Source: Novacetimonas pomaceti | Lineage (GTDB): Bacteria; Pseudomonadota; Alphaproteobacteria; Acetobacterales; Acetobacteraceae | Length of the DNA stretch: 64,000 bases | Reading direction: 5' to 3' | Assembly: GCF_003207955.1 (NCBI RefSeq) | Contig: NZ_NOXG01000012.1 | Coordinates: 13,644 to 77,643, forward strand | Part shown: positions 45,806-56,754 of the stretch, one piece after another | Layout of the letters: every line of letters starts with the position of its first letter | How positions within the stretch are numbered: position 1 is the stretch's first letter | Program-made: the position numbers and the translations under genes | The notes under the pieces: generated by a model | Told to the model about the DNA's origin: nothing | Database searches by the model: none | Seen by the model: only the letters and a program-made list of their open reading frames with translations

Positions 45806-47137
45806 TCAGTCCTGTTTCGGGGTATAGTCCCGCCACAGCCACAACAGGGCCTCTGGCAGGGTCTGGGCAATTGTCGCCCCATCTATGTGGCCCGCATTGC
45901 GTGACAGGACAAACTGGTAATCATATCCCTTGCGGCCCAGCACCCGCGCCATGTTTTCACTCGCCAGTACCCAGTCATGCATGCCATCGGGCATGGCGGG
46001 CGCGGGATAGAACAGGTCCTGATCCCCCGCAGCGAACCAGAACCGGATCGGCGCGCGGGGCGCATCTGGCATCAGGGGGGCCCCCGGCTGCTTTCCCGTC
46101 GCGTTCGGCGCGCCCGCCCACGGGGAATGATACTGCCACGCCCCGCCGGGCATCGCCGGGTCATGCGGCCATTGCTGGTTGGTCAGCGTGGGGGAATAGG
46201 CCAGAACGCGATGGTACAGGTCGGGATGGAACCATGCCATGCCAAAGGCCGCGCCGCCGCTGGAACTGACCCCCATCGTGGCCCGGCCGTCGGGATCGCG
46301 GGTCAGGCTTACCCCGGCCTGCTGCTGCGCCAGTGGCAGGACCTCGCGCTCGACCCATTCGGCATAGGTGCCCGAAGCCGTGTCATATTCCAGTCCACGC
46401 TCGCTGCCCTGCGCGTCCTGTCCACCCGCGCCGATGCCAATCGCGATCATGGGTGGCAGCCGATGGCTGGCGATCAGGACATCGAGGACGGCGAACAGGT
46501 CCCGGCCGGGATAGATGCCATCCGCCCCGCCATCGCCAAACACCACAAAGGGCGCCCTGGTGCCCGCCCTGTACTGCGCGGGTACATACACATCGACCTG
46601 CCGCGTCCACGGGGCGGGATGGCTTGCCATCAGGCGCAGGTCCGACGGATCGCCGGGTTCGGAATGGGCGGTATAGATCGCGCCATTGGGACAGTTGTCC
46701 GGATCGTCACGCGCGATGCCGTTCCTGAACAGGACGCTGTGTCCGGAATCCATGGTGAAGGAGACAACGCGCCCGTGCGGCACGCTGGCGGCTGTCGCGA
46801 ATTCGGGCGCGACCGGGTGGGTTGGCCCCAGCACGAAATTGCCATTGACCGTGACCGGCGGCACGCTGCCATCGGGCAGGTCGCGCGCGGCGGGGTAATG
46901 CGCATCATGCGGGTCGCGCCGTGGCGGCATGCGATCAAGCGTCATTCCCGAAAGGTCGATGAAGAACGGGGCCTGCGGACGGGTGGTATTGGCCACGGGT
47001 GGCTGCGGGATGCGCAGGGACTGGCAGTCCGCGCGGGCCTGCCGCCATGGCGCGACAAGGCAGAGCGCGCCGATAATCAGGGGAAATGAAAGCCGTGTCC
47101 TGAAACCCAATATCAATATCCGTATCCCGTTTTCCAT
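45806..47137 (-). CDS. Secreted esterase, enterochelin-esterase/Fes-like alpha/beta hydrolase
   Basis: About 443 residues with a signal peptide (LILGFRTRLSFPLIIGALCL... ARA). The catalytic domain shows VVFGDGGADGIYPGRDL, the EREVLPLAQQ helix and the nucleophile elbow GVSSSGG; a C-terminal GDQDLFYPA acid and GHIDGA histidine complete a Ser-Asp-His triad. The extra N-terminal 150 residues may be a carbohydrate-binding-like domain. The start at 47137 is preferred because it begins the signal peptide. The substrate is unknown; an ester of a sugar, siderophore or phenolic acid is likely. Confidence 0.8.
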   Translation of the reverse strand: MENGIRILILGFRTRLSFPLIIGALCLVAPWRQARADCQSLRIPQPPVANTTRPQAPFFIDLSGMTLDRMPPRRDPHDAHYPAARDLPDGSVPPVTVNGNFVLGPTHPVAPEFATAASVPHGRVVSFTMDSGHSVLFRNGIARDDPDNCPNGAIYTAHSEPGDPSDLRLMASHPAPWTRQVDVYVPAQYRAGTRAPFVVFGDGGADGIYPGRDLFAVLDVLIASHRLPPMIAIGIGAGGQDAQGSERGLEYDTASGTYAEWVEREVLPLAQQQAGVSLTRDPDGRATMGVSSSGGAAFGMAWFHPDLYHRVLAYSPTLTNQQWPHDPAMPGGAWQYHSPWAGAPNATGKQPGAPLMPDAPRAPIRFWFAAGDQDLFYPAPAMPDGMHDWVLASENMARVLGRKGYDYQFVLSRNAGHIDGATIAQTLPEALLWLWRDYTPKQD

Positions 47138-47252
47138 GAAGGGTGCCGACGCCCCGGTCAGATTGGCATGCCGGTCAGACCGGAACCCCACTCAAACACG
47201 CGACGCGTCCCATATCCACCCCGGCGTCCCGGCCCCACGGGGGCTGGGCTGA

Positions 47253-49472
47253 TCAGCCGCCGGGCGCGTAACGCCGTTCCACATGGCCCCGCAACTGCGC
47301 GGGATGAAAATAGACCTCGCGCAGGTTCCCGTCGCTGTATCGCTGTGCCTGGTCGGTGAAATGACGCGAGGCCGGGTCGCTGCTCTCTCCCCCGGTGGAG
47401 ACAGCCCACGCATGGACCCTGCGGCCGAATTCCACCACGGCGACGAAGCTGTTGCCGCTGGTGCCGTAATAGCGTTTCGTCCCCGGATAACGTTTCGCCC
47501 CGAACGAGGCGAGCGAGCCCCATATGGCGGACGTGAACGGGACGGCCATGCTCGGCTGCGCGTCGCTGAAGGGCTGGACCAGATCGCCATTGATCCGCTG
47601 GAAACGGTTGATCGTCCCCCACGGCACCTGCCAGCTGCCAAAATCATGCACCAGACGGTTTACCGCCGCGTCCAGCCGGTCCAGCTTTTCCGCATCGCTG
47701 ACGCGCGTGGCCAGGCCATCGTAAATCGAGATCCCCTCTGCCGTGGCAAGCGGACGCACCCGTTCAAGCAGCCCGTCCCCCCAGAACACGGCCAGCGACG
47801 TCGCCGTGGAATCCGCGGCCCACCGATTGTCCCAGCCCCGCAGCAGCGCGACCGGCCCGGCCAGCCGTGCCTTCTGCGCGGCGCCAGCCGGCAGGTGTTC
47901 CCATGCGGAGACGAGCTGGGGCACCAGCAGCGCGAATTCGGGAAGCCACGGATCATAGGCCGCCTTCATCAGGGATCGGGCGGTGAAATCCCTGCCCCCG
48001 TCCAGCAGGCGGGTTGCGTGGATGCCACGCGGGTTTTCCCCGGCCATGTCCATGTAACGTGGATAGTTCTCCCGCCGTGGACTTTCGCCTCCCGAAGCCG
48101 ACCAGGGCCAGTCGTTGGTGTTCATGACCCAGCCATCGGATGGGTTGATGACCTGCGGCAGTTCGGAAAGGGCATGCAGCCCGTGCCAGTCCGTCGCCGG
48201 GTCGCTGCCATCGACGGGATGGCGGTAATCGAACCTGTCGTCGCGGCGCGGCACGAACTGGGGATGAAGGTAGGCGATCTCCCCCTTCCGGTCCGCGAAG
48301 ATGGTATTATTCGACGAGTTCGCCTGAAGCGCGGATATTTTCAGGAACTGCGCGTAATCCTTTGCCTTGGTGCGCAAAAATGACTGTTCCAGCGCGGGAA
48401 CGGGCCGGTACATCAGCGCGGTGCTGATCCATCTGTCCCCTTCCGTCCTGACAACCGGGCCATGACGGGTGGTGTTGACGTTAAATTCGCGCTTGGCAAA
48501 TCCGCCCGATGGCAGGCGTACCCGCACCATGACCCTGCGGGTTTCAACCGGAAGTTCCCTGTTGCCATAGCGGTAATAGACCCGGCCATCGTGGCGGGTG
48601 ACCGTTTCGGCAAATTCGTCAACCACGTCGACACCGCTTGACGTGTGCATCCATCCGGCGTGGGGATTGAACCCCTGATAGATGAAAAACTGCCCCCACG
48701 TGACCGCGCCATAGGCATTGAGTCCCTGATCGCTGGTCATCTGCAGTTCGGAGCGGAAGAAGAAGCTGGTATGCGGGTTGATCAGCAGCAGCGCATGCCC
48801 GTCCGCTGTGCGGGAGGGCGCAATCGCGATCCCGTTCGACCCTTTCGGCTCCTTCGGTCTGGCGCCGCGTTCTTCCGCGTCCGGCGCGACGGGCCGGTTT
48901 TCATAGAATGCCTGCAGCCGCGTCAGCGAAATACGCTCCACATCGCCGCCGATACTGCCCTCGGTAAAGCTGAGGGCCATCCATGGCTCGAAATGGGTGA
49001 TGACGCGCGGCTTTATCTGCGGATGCGTCCTGAGATACCAGTTCAGCCCATCGGCCCACGCATTCATCAGCCGTTTCAGCCATCGGGGGGACGTGGCATA
49101 ATCCGCCTGCAGTCCGGCCGGATCGACAAACAGCCGCATGCGCAGATCCTGCCACAATGCGCTTTCGCCTTCGGCCTCCGCCAGCCGGCCGAGCGATACG
49201 AGGTAATTGGTCTCTACCCGGTTGAAATCGTCCTCCGCCTGCGCGTAGCTGGCGCCGAAAACGGCATCGGCATCCGTGCGTCCGCGCACATGGGCGATGC
49301 CCCAGTTATCACGGGTGATCGTCACCCTGCGGGCCTCGTGTTGCAGGCGGGCCGTATCATCGGGCGCGGCTGCATGCGCGCAGGGCATCATCCCGCAAGG
49401 CATCATCCCCACGTACATGGCCCCGAGAAACAGCATGCGGGAGGTTGCAACACGAAAAGGCAGGGTTATCAT
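47253..49472 (-). CDS. Penicillin acylase/acyl-homoserine-lactone acylase family N-terminal nucleophile hydrolase
   Basis: About 739 residues, made as a precursor with a signal sequence (residues about 1-35), alpha chain, spacer and beta chain. EARRVTITRDNWGIAHVRGR and DAVFGASYAQAEDDFNR mark the alpha chain. Ser212 in EPKGSNGIAIAPSRT is the expected N-terminal nucleophile of the beta chain after self-cleavage. LLINPHTSFFF and NTNDWPWSASG further along match the family. It hydrolyses amide bonds in beta-lactams or N-acyl homoserine lactones; which is not predictable. The open frame continues to 50876 but only as a shadow of the opposite gene. Confidence 0.88.
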   Translation of the reverse strand: MITLPFRVATSRMLFLGAMYVGMMPCGMMPCAHAAAPDDTARLQHEARRVTITRDNWGIAHVRGRTDADAVFGASYAQAEDDFNRVETNYLVSLGRLAEAEGESALWQDLRMRLFVDPAGLQADYATSPRWLKRLMNAWADGLNWYLRTHPQIKPRVITHFEPWMALSFTEGSIGGDVERISLTRLQAFYENRPVAPDAEERGARPKEPKGSNGIAIAPSRTADGHALLLINPHTSFFFRSELQMTSDQGLNAYGAVTWGQFFIYQGFNPHAGWMHTSSGVDVVDEFAETVTRHDGRVYYRYGNRELPVETRRVMVRVRLPSGGFAKREFNVNTTRHGPVVRTEGDRWISTALMYRPVPALEQSFLRTKAKDYAQFLKISALQANSSNNTIFADRKGEIAYLHPQFVPRRDDRFDYRHPVDGSDPATDWHGLHALSELPQVINPSDGWVMNTNDWPWSASGGESPRRENYPRYMDMAGENPRGIHATRLLDGGRDFTARSLMKAAYDPWLPEFALLVPQLVSAWEHLPAGAAQKARLAGPVALLRGWDNRWAADSTATSLAVFWGDGLLERVRPLATAEGISIYDGLATRVSDAEKLDRLDAAVNRLVHDFGSWQVPWGTINRFQRINGDLVQPFSDAQPSMAVPFTSAIWGSLASFGAKRYPGTKRYYGTSGNSFVAVVEFGRRVHAWAVSTGGESSDPASRHFTDQAQRYSDGNLREVYFHPAQLRGHVERRYAPGG

Positions 49473-49520
49473 CGGCAAAAATCTATTCACAGGCGCAACG
49501 AGATGCAAGGTCGGGGGCGC

Positions 49521-50834
49521 ATGCGCATGGGAAAGGCCGCGATGCGTTTCACGGGATATTTCACGCGATATTTTTTGGCCGCATGGCTGGTGACGCTCCT
49601 TGCGGTTCCGGCATGGGGCGATGCATGGGCCGATGACCTGCTGATCCGTCCCGCGCGGGTCTTTGACGGCATCGATCCCCATCCGCACGAAGGGTGGACG
49701 GTCCTGATCCATGACGGACGCATCGCGGCCGTCGGCCCGGCGACGGGCACGATGCCTGCGGGCGCACGCGTGATCGACTTGCCGGGCACGACGTTGCTGC
49801 CCGGCCTGATCGAGGGACATTCGCACCTGTTCCTTCATCCCTATGACGAGGCAAAATGGGACGATCAGGTCCTGCATGAACCGCTGGCGCTGCGCACCGT
49901 GCGCGCGACGGTCGCGGCAAGGGCGACCCTCATGGCCGGTTTCACCACGGTGCGTGACCTCGGGACCGAGGGGGCGGGTTACGCCGATGTCGGCCTGAAA
50001 CAGGCCATCGAACAGGGCATCATCCCGGGGCCGCGCATGCTGGTGGCGACGCGCGCGCTGGTCGCGACCGGCTCCTACGGGCCAAAGGGGTTTGAACCCG
50101 GTGTCGCCATTCCGCAGGGCGCGCAGGAGGCGGATGGCCCCGAACTGGTCCGTGCCGCCCGGCAGCAGATCGCAGCGGGCGCGGATGTGGTCAAGCTTTA
50201 CGCGGATTACCATTGGGGACCGGGCGAGCCCAGCCGCCCGACCTTCCTGATGGAGGAAATGCGCGCGGCGGTGGAGGCCGCCCATTCGGCCGGGCGGATC
50301 GTCGCCGCCCACGCGCATTCGGCCGAGGGGATGCGCCGCGCCATTCTCGCGGGTGTCGATACCGTCGAACACGGCACCGACGGCACGCCGGATGTCTTTC
50401 GCCTGATGCATGACCATGGCACCGCGCTCTGCCCCACCCTTGCCGCCACGGAGGCGATTGCCCGCTATCGCGGCTGGGACGGCAGGGAACCGGCACCGGA
50501 GTCCGTGCAGACCGGCCGTGCGAGCCTTGCCGCCGCGCGAAAGGCGGGCGTCACCCTGTGCGTCGGTGGGGATGTCGGCGTTTTCGCCCACGGGACCAAC
50601 GCGCGTGAGCTGGAGGCCATGGTCGCCGCCGGGATGCCCCCTGCCGCCGTCCTGCAGGCAGCGACCTCCGGCAATGCGCGGATCTTCCATCTTGACGACC
50701 GGCTTGGCGTCATCCGGCCCGGCTATCTTGCCGATCTGGTCGCGGTCGATGGCGACCCCACCCACGACATCACCGCCCTGCGCGCGGTCCGTTTCGTCGC
50801 CAAGGGCGGCGTCATCATGCGAAATGGCGGGTAA
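49521..50834 (+). CDS. Secreted amidohydrolase (imidazolonepropionase/prolidase-like)
   Basis: About 437 residues with a signal peptide ending AWGDAWA. A metal-dependent TIM-barrel hydrolase: HxH at His100/His102 (GLIEGHSHLF), the bridging Lys225 (VVKLYADY), metal His266 region (AAHAHS), His284 (VEHGTDG) and the Asp in VGGDVGVF are all present. Relatives cleave N-acyl amino acids or Xaa-Pro dipeptides. Starts at 49503, 49521, 49527 or 49542 are possible; 49521 has GGGGG close upstream. It is divergent from the acylase gene with only about 48 bases between starts, so they share a promoter region and perhaps substrate chemistry (amide cleavage). Confidence 0.85.
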   Translation: MRMGKAAMRFTGYFTRYFLAAWLVTLLAVPAWGDAWADDLLIRPARVFDGIDPHPHEGWTVLIHDGRIAAVGPATGTMPAGARVIDLPGTTLLPGLIEGHSHLFLHPYDEAKWDDQVLHEPLALRTVRATVAARATLMAGFTTVRDLGTEGAGYADVGLKQAIEQGIIPGPRMLVATRALVATGSYGPKGFEPGVAIPQGAQEADGPELVRAARQQIAAGADVVKLYADYHWGPGEPSRPTFLMEEMRAAVEAAHSAGRIVAAHAHSAEGMRRAILAGVDTVEHGTDGTPDVFRLMHDHGTALCPTLAATEAIARYRGWDGREPAPESVQTGRASLAAARKAGVTLCVGGDVGVFAHGTNARELEAMVAAGMPPAAVLQAATSGNARIFHLDDRLGVIRPGYLADLVAVDGDPTHDITALRAVRFVAKGGVIMRNGG

Positions 50835-50930
50835 CGCGGGGCCGATTGCGCAGGATGCGTCGGGCATTCGACGCACCTGACTGATCGTTTCGTCAATATC
50901 GTGAAATTTCTCTGAGTTTTCCGATATTCG

Positions 50931-51245
50931 TCAGCGCGATTCATCCGGTGAGGCAGGGGCATGGTCCGGTCGGGAGGACATGGCGCTGCCCACGGCGAAA
51001 TTTGTTCTGGTAAAACTGTCCAGACTGCCAAGGGAGAGCAGTATTACCAGCCAGAACAGTCCCCCCAATGCAAAAATCGCGGCCAGGGGCGGCGCCTGCG
51101 CGATGCGCATGAAGCCGAAAATGATAACCAGTCCCATCAGGACGGCACAGGCGCAGACGGCGGAGCTGAACCCCAGCCGCGCCATGGTCAGTTCCCCGGC
51201 AAGCAGCATCATGAGCAGGATCCAGCAGTACAGGACGCGCGCCAT
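50931..51245 (-). CDS. ctaF: Cytochrome c oxidase subunit IV (prokaryotic type)
   Basis: 104 residues, three membrane helices (ILLMMLLAGELTMARL; VLMGLVIIFGFMRI; FALGGLFWLVILLSL), matching the small subunit IV of caa3 oxidases. The start overlaps the stop of subunit III. It is the last gene of the act-cta operon. This is called from size, topology and position. Confidence 0.75.
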   Translation of the reverse strand: MARVLYCWILLMMLLAGELTMARLGFSSAVCACAVLMGLVIIFGFMRIAQAPPLAAIFALGGLFWLVILLSLGSLDSFTRTNFAVGSAMSSRPDHAPASPDESR

Positions 51246-51869
51246 CAGTTCCGTCCGATCAGATAGAGGACCGGGAACAGGACGATCCAGACAAGATCGA
51301 CAAAACTCCAGTAAAGTCCGACAATATCAACGGGTATGGTGGATATTTCCCTCCCCGCCTGCCTGCGGGTCCGATCGCATATCCACAGGATCAGTCCGAT
51401 CCCCACCAGCATGTGCAGCCCGTGCAGCGCGGTGGAGATGAAATAGAAGCTGTAGAATAACTGCGCGCCACCATCATGCGGTCCGGAAATGGAAAAATTC
51501 GTTCCCGGGAAAAGATGTTCCTCAAATTCAAGATGCCATTCCCAGCTTTTGAGCATAAGGAAAACCATCCCAAGTCCGGCAGCACCCAGCCCGGCATGGA
51601 TGATGCGGCGGCGGTCCCCTGTCCGCGCGGCTTCGACGGCAAGGGTGAAAACGGCGCTGCTGCTGAGCAGTACTACCGTATTGATGCTGCCGATCATGAG
51701 ACTGGTATGCCGCACGCCCGCATCCCATCCGGCGGCATGCGTATGGGAATAGACCAGAACGATCAGGAACAGCCCGCCAAACAGCAGGATTTCACTGGCG
51801 AGGAACAGCCACATGCCGGAAACCGCCGATTCATCGCGATGCAGGGCCGTATCATAGGGCGTGATATGA

Positions 51870-51877
<8 letters not shown>
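51245..51877 (-). CDS. ctaE: Cytochrome c oxidase subunit III
   Basis: 210 residues, five to six membrane helices: SGMWLFLASEILLFGGLFLI, GSINTVVLLSSSAVFTLA, KSWEWHLEFEEHLFPGTNF, YFISTALHGLHMLVGIGLIL and DIVGLYWSFVDLVWIVLFPV, the family's most conserved blocks. The ATG at 51877 has a perfect CAGGAGG six bases upstream, lying inside the 3' end of ctaD, so the start is firm; the longer open frame to 52003 is an overlap artefact. It is part of the membrane oxidase complex. Confidence 0.93.
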
Positions 51878-53510
<1,633 letters not shown>

Positions 53511-53515
53511 GACAT

Positions 53516-54514
53516 TCAGTTCCCTTCACGCGGGGTAACGGCATCCACCCCCATACCGGAGGAGGCAGAGGGCGATAATGTCTGGAGATAGGCAACAAGT
53601 GCCGCCAGATCGTCCTCACCCAGCACCCCACGAAATGACGGCATTTCGGTGCTATAGTTTCCCGGTTGCGAACGCGCGGGACCGCCATGCAGGATGGCGT
53701 CATGCAGAAACGCGCTATCCACCCTGACCGGGCGCCCGTCAGGCCCCGGCACCGTGCTGCCATACAGCCCCACCATGGAGGGCGCCCGGCTGGTATCGCG
53801 CGCGTCGGGCGCATAACGCCCCGAGACGTGGCAGCCACTGCACCCATTGCGGATGAACAGCATCTCCCCCGTTGTCGCCAGGCTGCCGCTGGCGGGCGTA
53901 TGATCCAGCCAGTCGGCGTAATCGGTGCTGTTGAGGACAACCAGCGTGCCCGTCATGCGCGAATGCCCGATGCCGCAGAACTGCGTGCAGTAAAAACGGA
54001 ACTGCCCGGACCGGGTGGCGACGAACCATATGCTCTGGTACCGCCCGGGCAGGACATCGTGCTTGATGCGCAGCACGGGGATGGAAAAATCATGGATGAC
54101 ATCCTCGGACGTCAGCAGCAGCTGTACCGCCCGGCCCATCGGGACGTGCAGCATGTTGATCTCGCGCTGGCCGCCGGGATACTGGACCTTCCACATCCAC
54201 TGCTTGCCGGTCACATAGATCTGGATTGCCCCTGACGGGGGCTGGAACCCCACCACGTACAACCGCGCCGCCCACAGGAACAGGAGGAAGAAAATCACCA
54301 GCGTGGCCGAGGTCCAGCCGATTTCAAAACGCCAGCTCTTGTGGACCACGGCCTCATGCGAAAGGGGAACCCTGCTGCCCACCCTGAAGCGGATGATGTT
54401 GATCGTCATCAGCCCGAACACCAGACCCAGCACCGCCAGGCTGATCAGCAGCAGCCCCGCCAGCAGGATATCGATCCGCGTGGCATGTGCCGATGCTTCG
54501 GGAAGCCAGCTCAT
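53516..54514 (-). CDS. ctaC: Cytochrome c oxidase subunit II with fused cytochrome c domain
   Basis: 332 residues with two membrane helices, then a periplasmic CuA domain (His141, Cys176, Cys180, His184, Met187; FYCTQFCGIGHSRM), then a C-terminal mono-heme cytochrome c domain with CSGCH at 225-229 and a distal Met in STEMPSFRG. This is the caa3 architecture: electrons enter the fused heme and pass to CuA. The start overlaps the SCO gene stop by 4 bases. Confidence 0.95.
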   Translation of the reverse strand: MSWLPEASAHATRIDILLAGLLLISLAVLGLVFGLMTINIIRFRVGSRVPLSHEAVVHKSWRFEIGWTSATLVIFFLLFLWAARLYVVGFQPPSGAIQIYVTGKQWMWKVQYPGGQREINMLHVPMGRAVQLLLTSEDVIHDFSIPVLRIKHDVLPGRYQSIWFVATRSGQFRFYCTQFCGIGHSRMTGTLVVLNSTDYADWLDHTPASGSLATTGEMLFIRNGCSGCHVSGRYAPDARDTSRAPSMVGLYGSTVPGPDGRPVRVDSAFLHDAILHGGPARSQPGNYSTEMPSFRGVLGEDDLAALVAYLQTLSPSASSGMGVDAVTPREGN

Positions 54515-55323
54515 CCCTGCCGCCGCCTGTGGGCCAGCACCATGACCGCCCCCAGCATCAGCACCGTCAGCACGCCACCGATGCGCAGCAGCTTTTCGAT
54601 CGCCAGCGTGTAACGTCCGCTCACCTCGTCATAATGAAAGCACAGCAGCAGGATGGGCGATGCCGCGACACGATCCCCGCGCGCGGCATGCGCCAGCGCC
54701 TGCCGCACATCGCCCGGCTGGTATCCGACACCCAGCACATAACCGGACACCATGCCGGCCGGGGTAATGAAGATCAGCCCCATGGGATGGAGGTACTGCC
54801 CCAGTTTCGCGTCATATCGCGCATGAAACCCCACCGCCTGCGACAGGCGCCGGATGCCGGCCGGATCGCCGGTCAGGAAATGCCATCCCTCCTCCGCCCC
54901 GCTGGTGGGAAAACGCGCCATGTCCTCCCCGCGGGCCTTGCGTGCCACGGCGGGCGTTTCCGCCGGATCGATGCTGACCACCACCAGCGTATAATCACCC
55001 GGCGTCTTCAGGCCGCTGCGCGCCAGCGCATGCAAAAGGTCCTCGCGTTCGAGCGCGCACAGGTTGGGACAGGCATAATATCCCATGGAGATGATGGCCG
55101 GGCGCCCGCCAAGGAACGCCCCCAGCGGCAGCGCCCGTCCGGTCGTGTCGGAAAAACGGGCATCAAGCGGCAGCGCGCTTCCCTGCCGGGGGGTAAAGGC
55201 CAGCGCCTGCATCGCCCCCTCCTCCGCCCGGAGGGGAGCGGCCCACATCAGCATCCACATGCATGCTAGTGCTGCCGACAGCCCCGCCTGGCGTTTCCAT
55301 GACGTCATCGGATAGCCGTTCAT
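54511..55323 (-). CDS. SCO1/SenC family copper chaperone for the CuA site
   Basis: 270 residues with an N-terminal signal/anchor and, unusually, a second membrane helix near the C-terminus (GGVLTVLMLGAVMVLAH). The thioredoxin-like core has the copper motif CPNLC (in GYYACPNLCALE) and the distal His in QYLHPMGL. It delivers copper to subunit II, encoded next. It overlaps both neighbours by 4 bases. Confidence 0.9.
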   Translation of the reverse strand: MNGYPMTSWKRQAGLSAALACMWMLMWAAPLRAEEGAMQALAFTPRQGSALPLDARFSDTTGRALPLGAFLGGRPAIISMGYYACPNLCALEREDLLHALARSGLKTPGDYTLVVVSIDPAETPAVARKARGEDMARFPTSGAEEGWHFLTGDPAGIRRLSQAVGFHARYDAKLGQYLHPMGLIFITPAGMVSGYVLGVGYQPGDVRQALAHAARGDRVAASPILLLCFHYDEVSGRYTLAIEKLLRIGGVLTVLMLGAVMVLAHRRRQG

Positions 55324-55718
55324 GGTCCTGTCCCCCCTTTCGCGGGCCAGTCCGGGATGCCTTCGCGCGCGACCTGCTCCATGGCCTGTCCGATGGGAAT
55401 GTGACCGATGCCGCGGGCAGGATCGGTCCAGCCGAAACCATTCAGCGCGGCCATGTCGCGCGCCGCGAATGCCGACATGTCGGCCGCGGGGTCCGACTGC
55501 AACGCCGGGCGCGACATCACCGGGAATGGCGGGCGGAGCAGACGGTCCAGCGATCCCTGCGGAAACAGCACATCGGCCAGCATCACCAGCCCCCCGACGG
55601 CAAGGCCGATAACCACGCCCCCCACGATAACCGCGCGCAGCGACACATCGCGCGTTTCATGGTGGATCCCCTCATGTTGGATCCCCTGCGCGTTGTCGGG
55701 TGAATGAGGCTCAGACAT
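55320..55718 (-). CDS. Small conserved membrane protein of Alternative Complex III/caa3 clusters
   Basis: About 132 residues: a His-rich cytoplasmic N-terminus, one membrane helix (AVIVGGVVIGLAVGGLVMLA), then a periplasmic part with the block LNGFGWTDPARGIGHIPIGQ. A similar block (YGWVD...VRIPIDRAM) recurs, from memory, in small proteins beside SCO and cox genes of other ACIII-bearing bacteria. Function unknown; possibly assembly. Starts inside the actF 3' end and overlaps the SCO gene. Confidence 0.7.
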   Translation of the reverse strand: MSEPHSPDNAQGIQHEGIHHETRDVSLRAVIVGGVVIGLAVGGLVMLADVLFPQGSLDRLLRPPFPVMSRPALQSDPAADMSAFAARDMAALNGFGWTDPARGIGHIPIGQAMEQVAREGIPDWPAKGGTGP

Positions 55719-56754
55719 GGGCGCCATCCATCCGCATCCGGGGCGATGGCGCGCCTTCGCGTTCCATATGTCGCGCGACCAGCAGGGCGCTCCCCCCGCC
55801 AAGGACGACAAGCGAGCCCAGAACCCCGAACAGCGGGAAAGGGTCCATCCATGTCGGCAGGACCAGCCACAGGTTGCGCAGCGTTTCCATGCCCACCAGC
55901 AGTCCCGCCACCCTCAGGACAACACCCCGCCGTACCTGAAGCGGCGATGCAACCAGCAGCCCGAAAGGCAGCACGAAATGCAGCATGACGACCCCGACGG
56001 CCACCATTCCCCACGTCCCCCGCAGGCGGGGGCCATACCATGCGGCCTCCACCGGCAGGTTGGACTGCCAGACGATCAGGAACTGCATGAAATCCAGATA
56101 GGCCCACAGGACCGTCAGCCCCAGCATCAGGCGCGCCAGATCCCGCGATACCACCACCCCTGCGCGCGTTCCCTCCATCAGGACGGCAATCGCGAATGCC
56201 TCCAGCACCGCCCCGGCAGAGGCAATCAGCCCATAGGCGCTGGAACTGAAACGCGCATCGAGGGATTCCGTCAGGTCGATCGCGGCGAACCCGAACGTAA
56301 GGGCCAGCGCGATCAGTCCCGCGGGCGCGACACGCGCCAGATCCCCGCCCCGCAGGCAAAGGACCCCAAGCCCACCCCAGACCAGCAGATAAAGCACCAC
56401 CCGCCCCAGGGCGAATGGCCCGTTGAGGTAGAACCCGTTGGGCAGTGGCCCATCCGGATGCAGCCAGGGATACAGGTCGCGCGCGCCCCACATCACCCCC
56501 GCCAGCGCCAGCAGGCCCAGCGGCAGCGTCACGATCCCCCCACGCAGCGCAGGCCCAAGCGCATCGCCCCAGCGGCCGCCAGTCAGGGCATGGACAAGCA
56601 GCAGCGCCATGCTGCCCAGCGGCCATCCAACCCATGCGGCGCAGACCGCAAGCCATGCCGGAAAGACCGCGTGCGGCATATAGGCAGCCCCCCACACGAC
56701 CGCCGCCAGCGTCGCCAATGTAACGATGGCCGTCATGGTGCGCGCGCGGTTCAT
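55711..56754 (-). CDS. actF: Alternative Complex III subunit ActF
   Basis: 347 residues with about ten membrane helices, the second NrfD-like membrane subunit of the quinol:cytochrome c/oxidase oxidoreductase. Helices carry SLDARFSSSAYGL and LTVLWAYLDFMQFLIVWQSNLPVE, typical of ActF. The start overlaps actE by 4 bases (ATGA). The frame upstream to 57024 is a shadow. ActF lacks cofactors and supports the membrane part beside ActC. Confidence 0.9.
   Translation of the reverse strand: MNRARTMTAIVTLATLAAVVWGAAYMPHAVFPAWLAVCAAWVGWPLGSMALLLVHALTGGRWGDALGPALRGGIVTLPLGLLALAGVMWGARDLYPWLHPDGPLPNGFYLNGPFALGRVVLYLLVWGGLGVLCLRGGDLARVAPAGLIALALTFGFAAIDLTESLDARFSSSAYGLIASAGAVLEAFAIAVLMEGTRAGVVVSRDLARLMLGLTVLWAYLDFMQFLIVWQSNLPVEAAWYGPRLRGTWGMVAVGVVMLHFVLPFGLLVASPLQVRRGVVLRVAGLLVGMETLRNLWLVLPTWMDPFPLFGVLGSLVVLGGGSALLVARHMEREGAPSPRMRMDGAHV

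Noticed and set aside
48645..49502. N-terminal extension of the amidohydrolase frame to 48645
   Set aside because: It is the antisense of the acylase gene; the real protein begins with a signal peptide after 49503.
49473..50876. N-terminal extension of the acylase reading frame to 50876
   Set aside because: This part lies opposite the amidohydrolase gene and has no signal or domain; the signal peptide begins at 49472.
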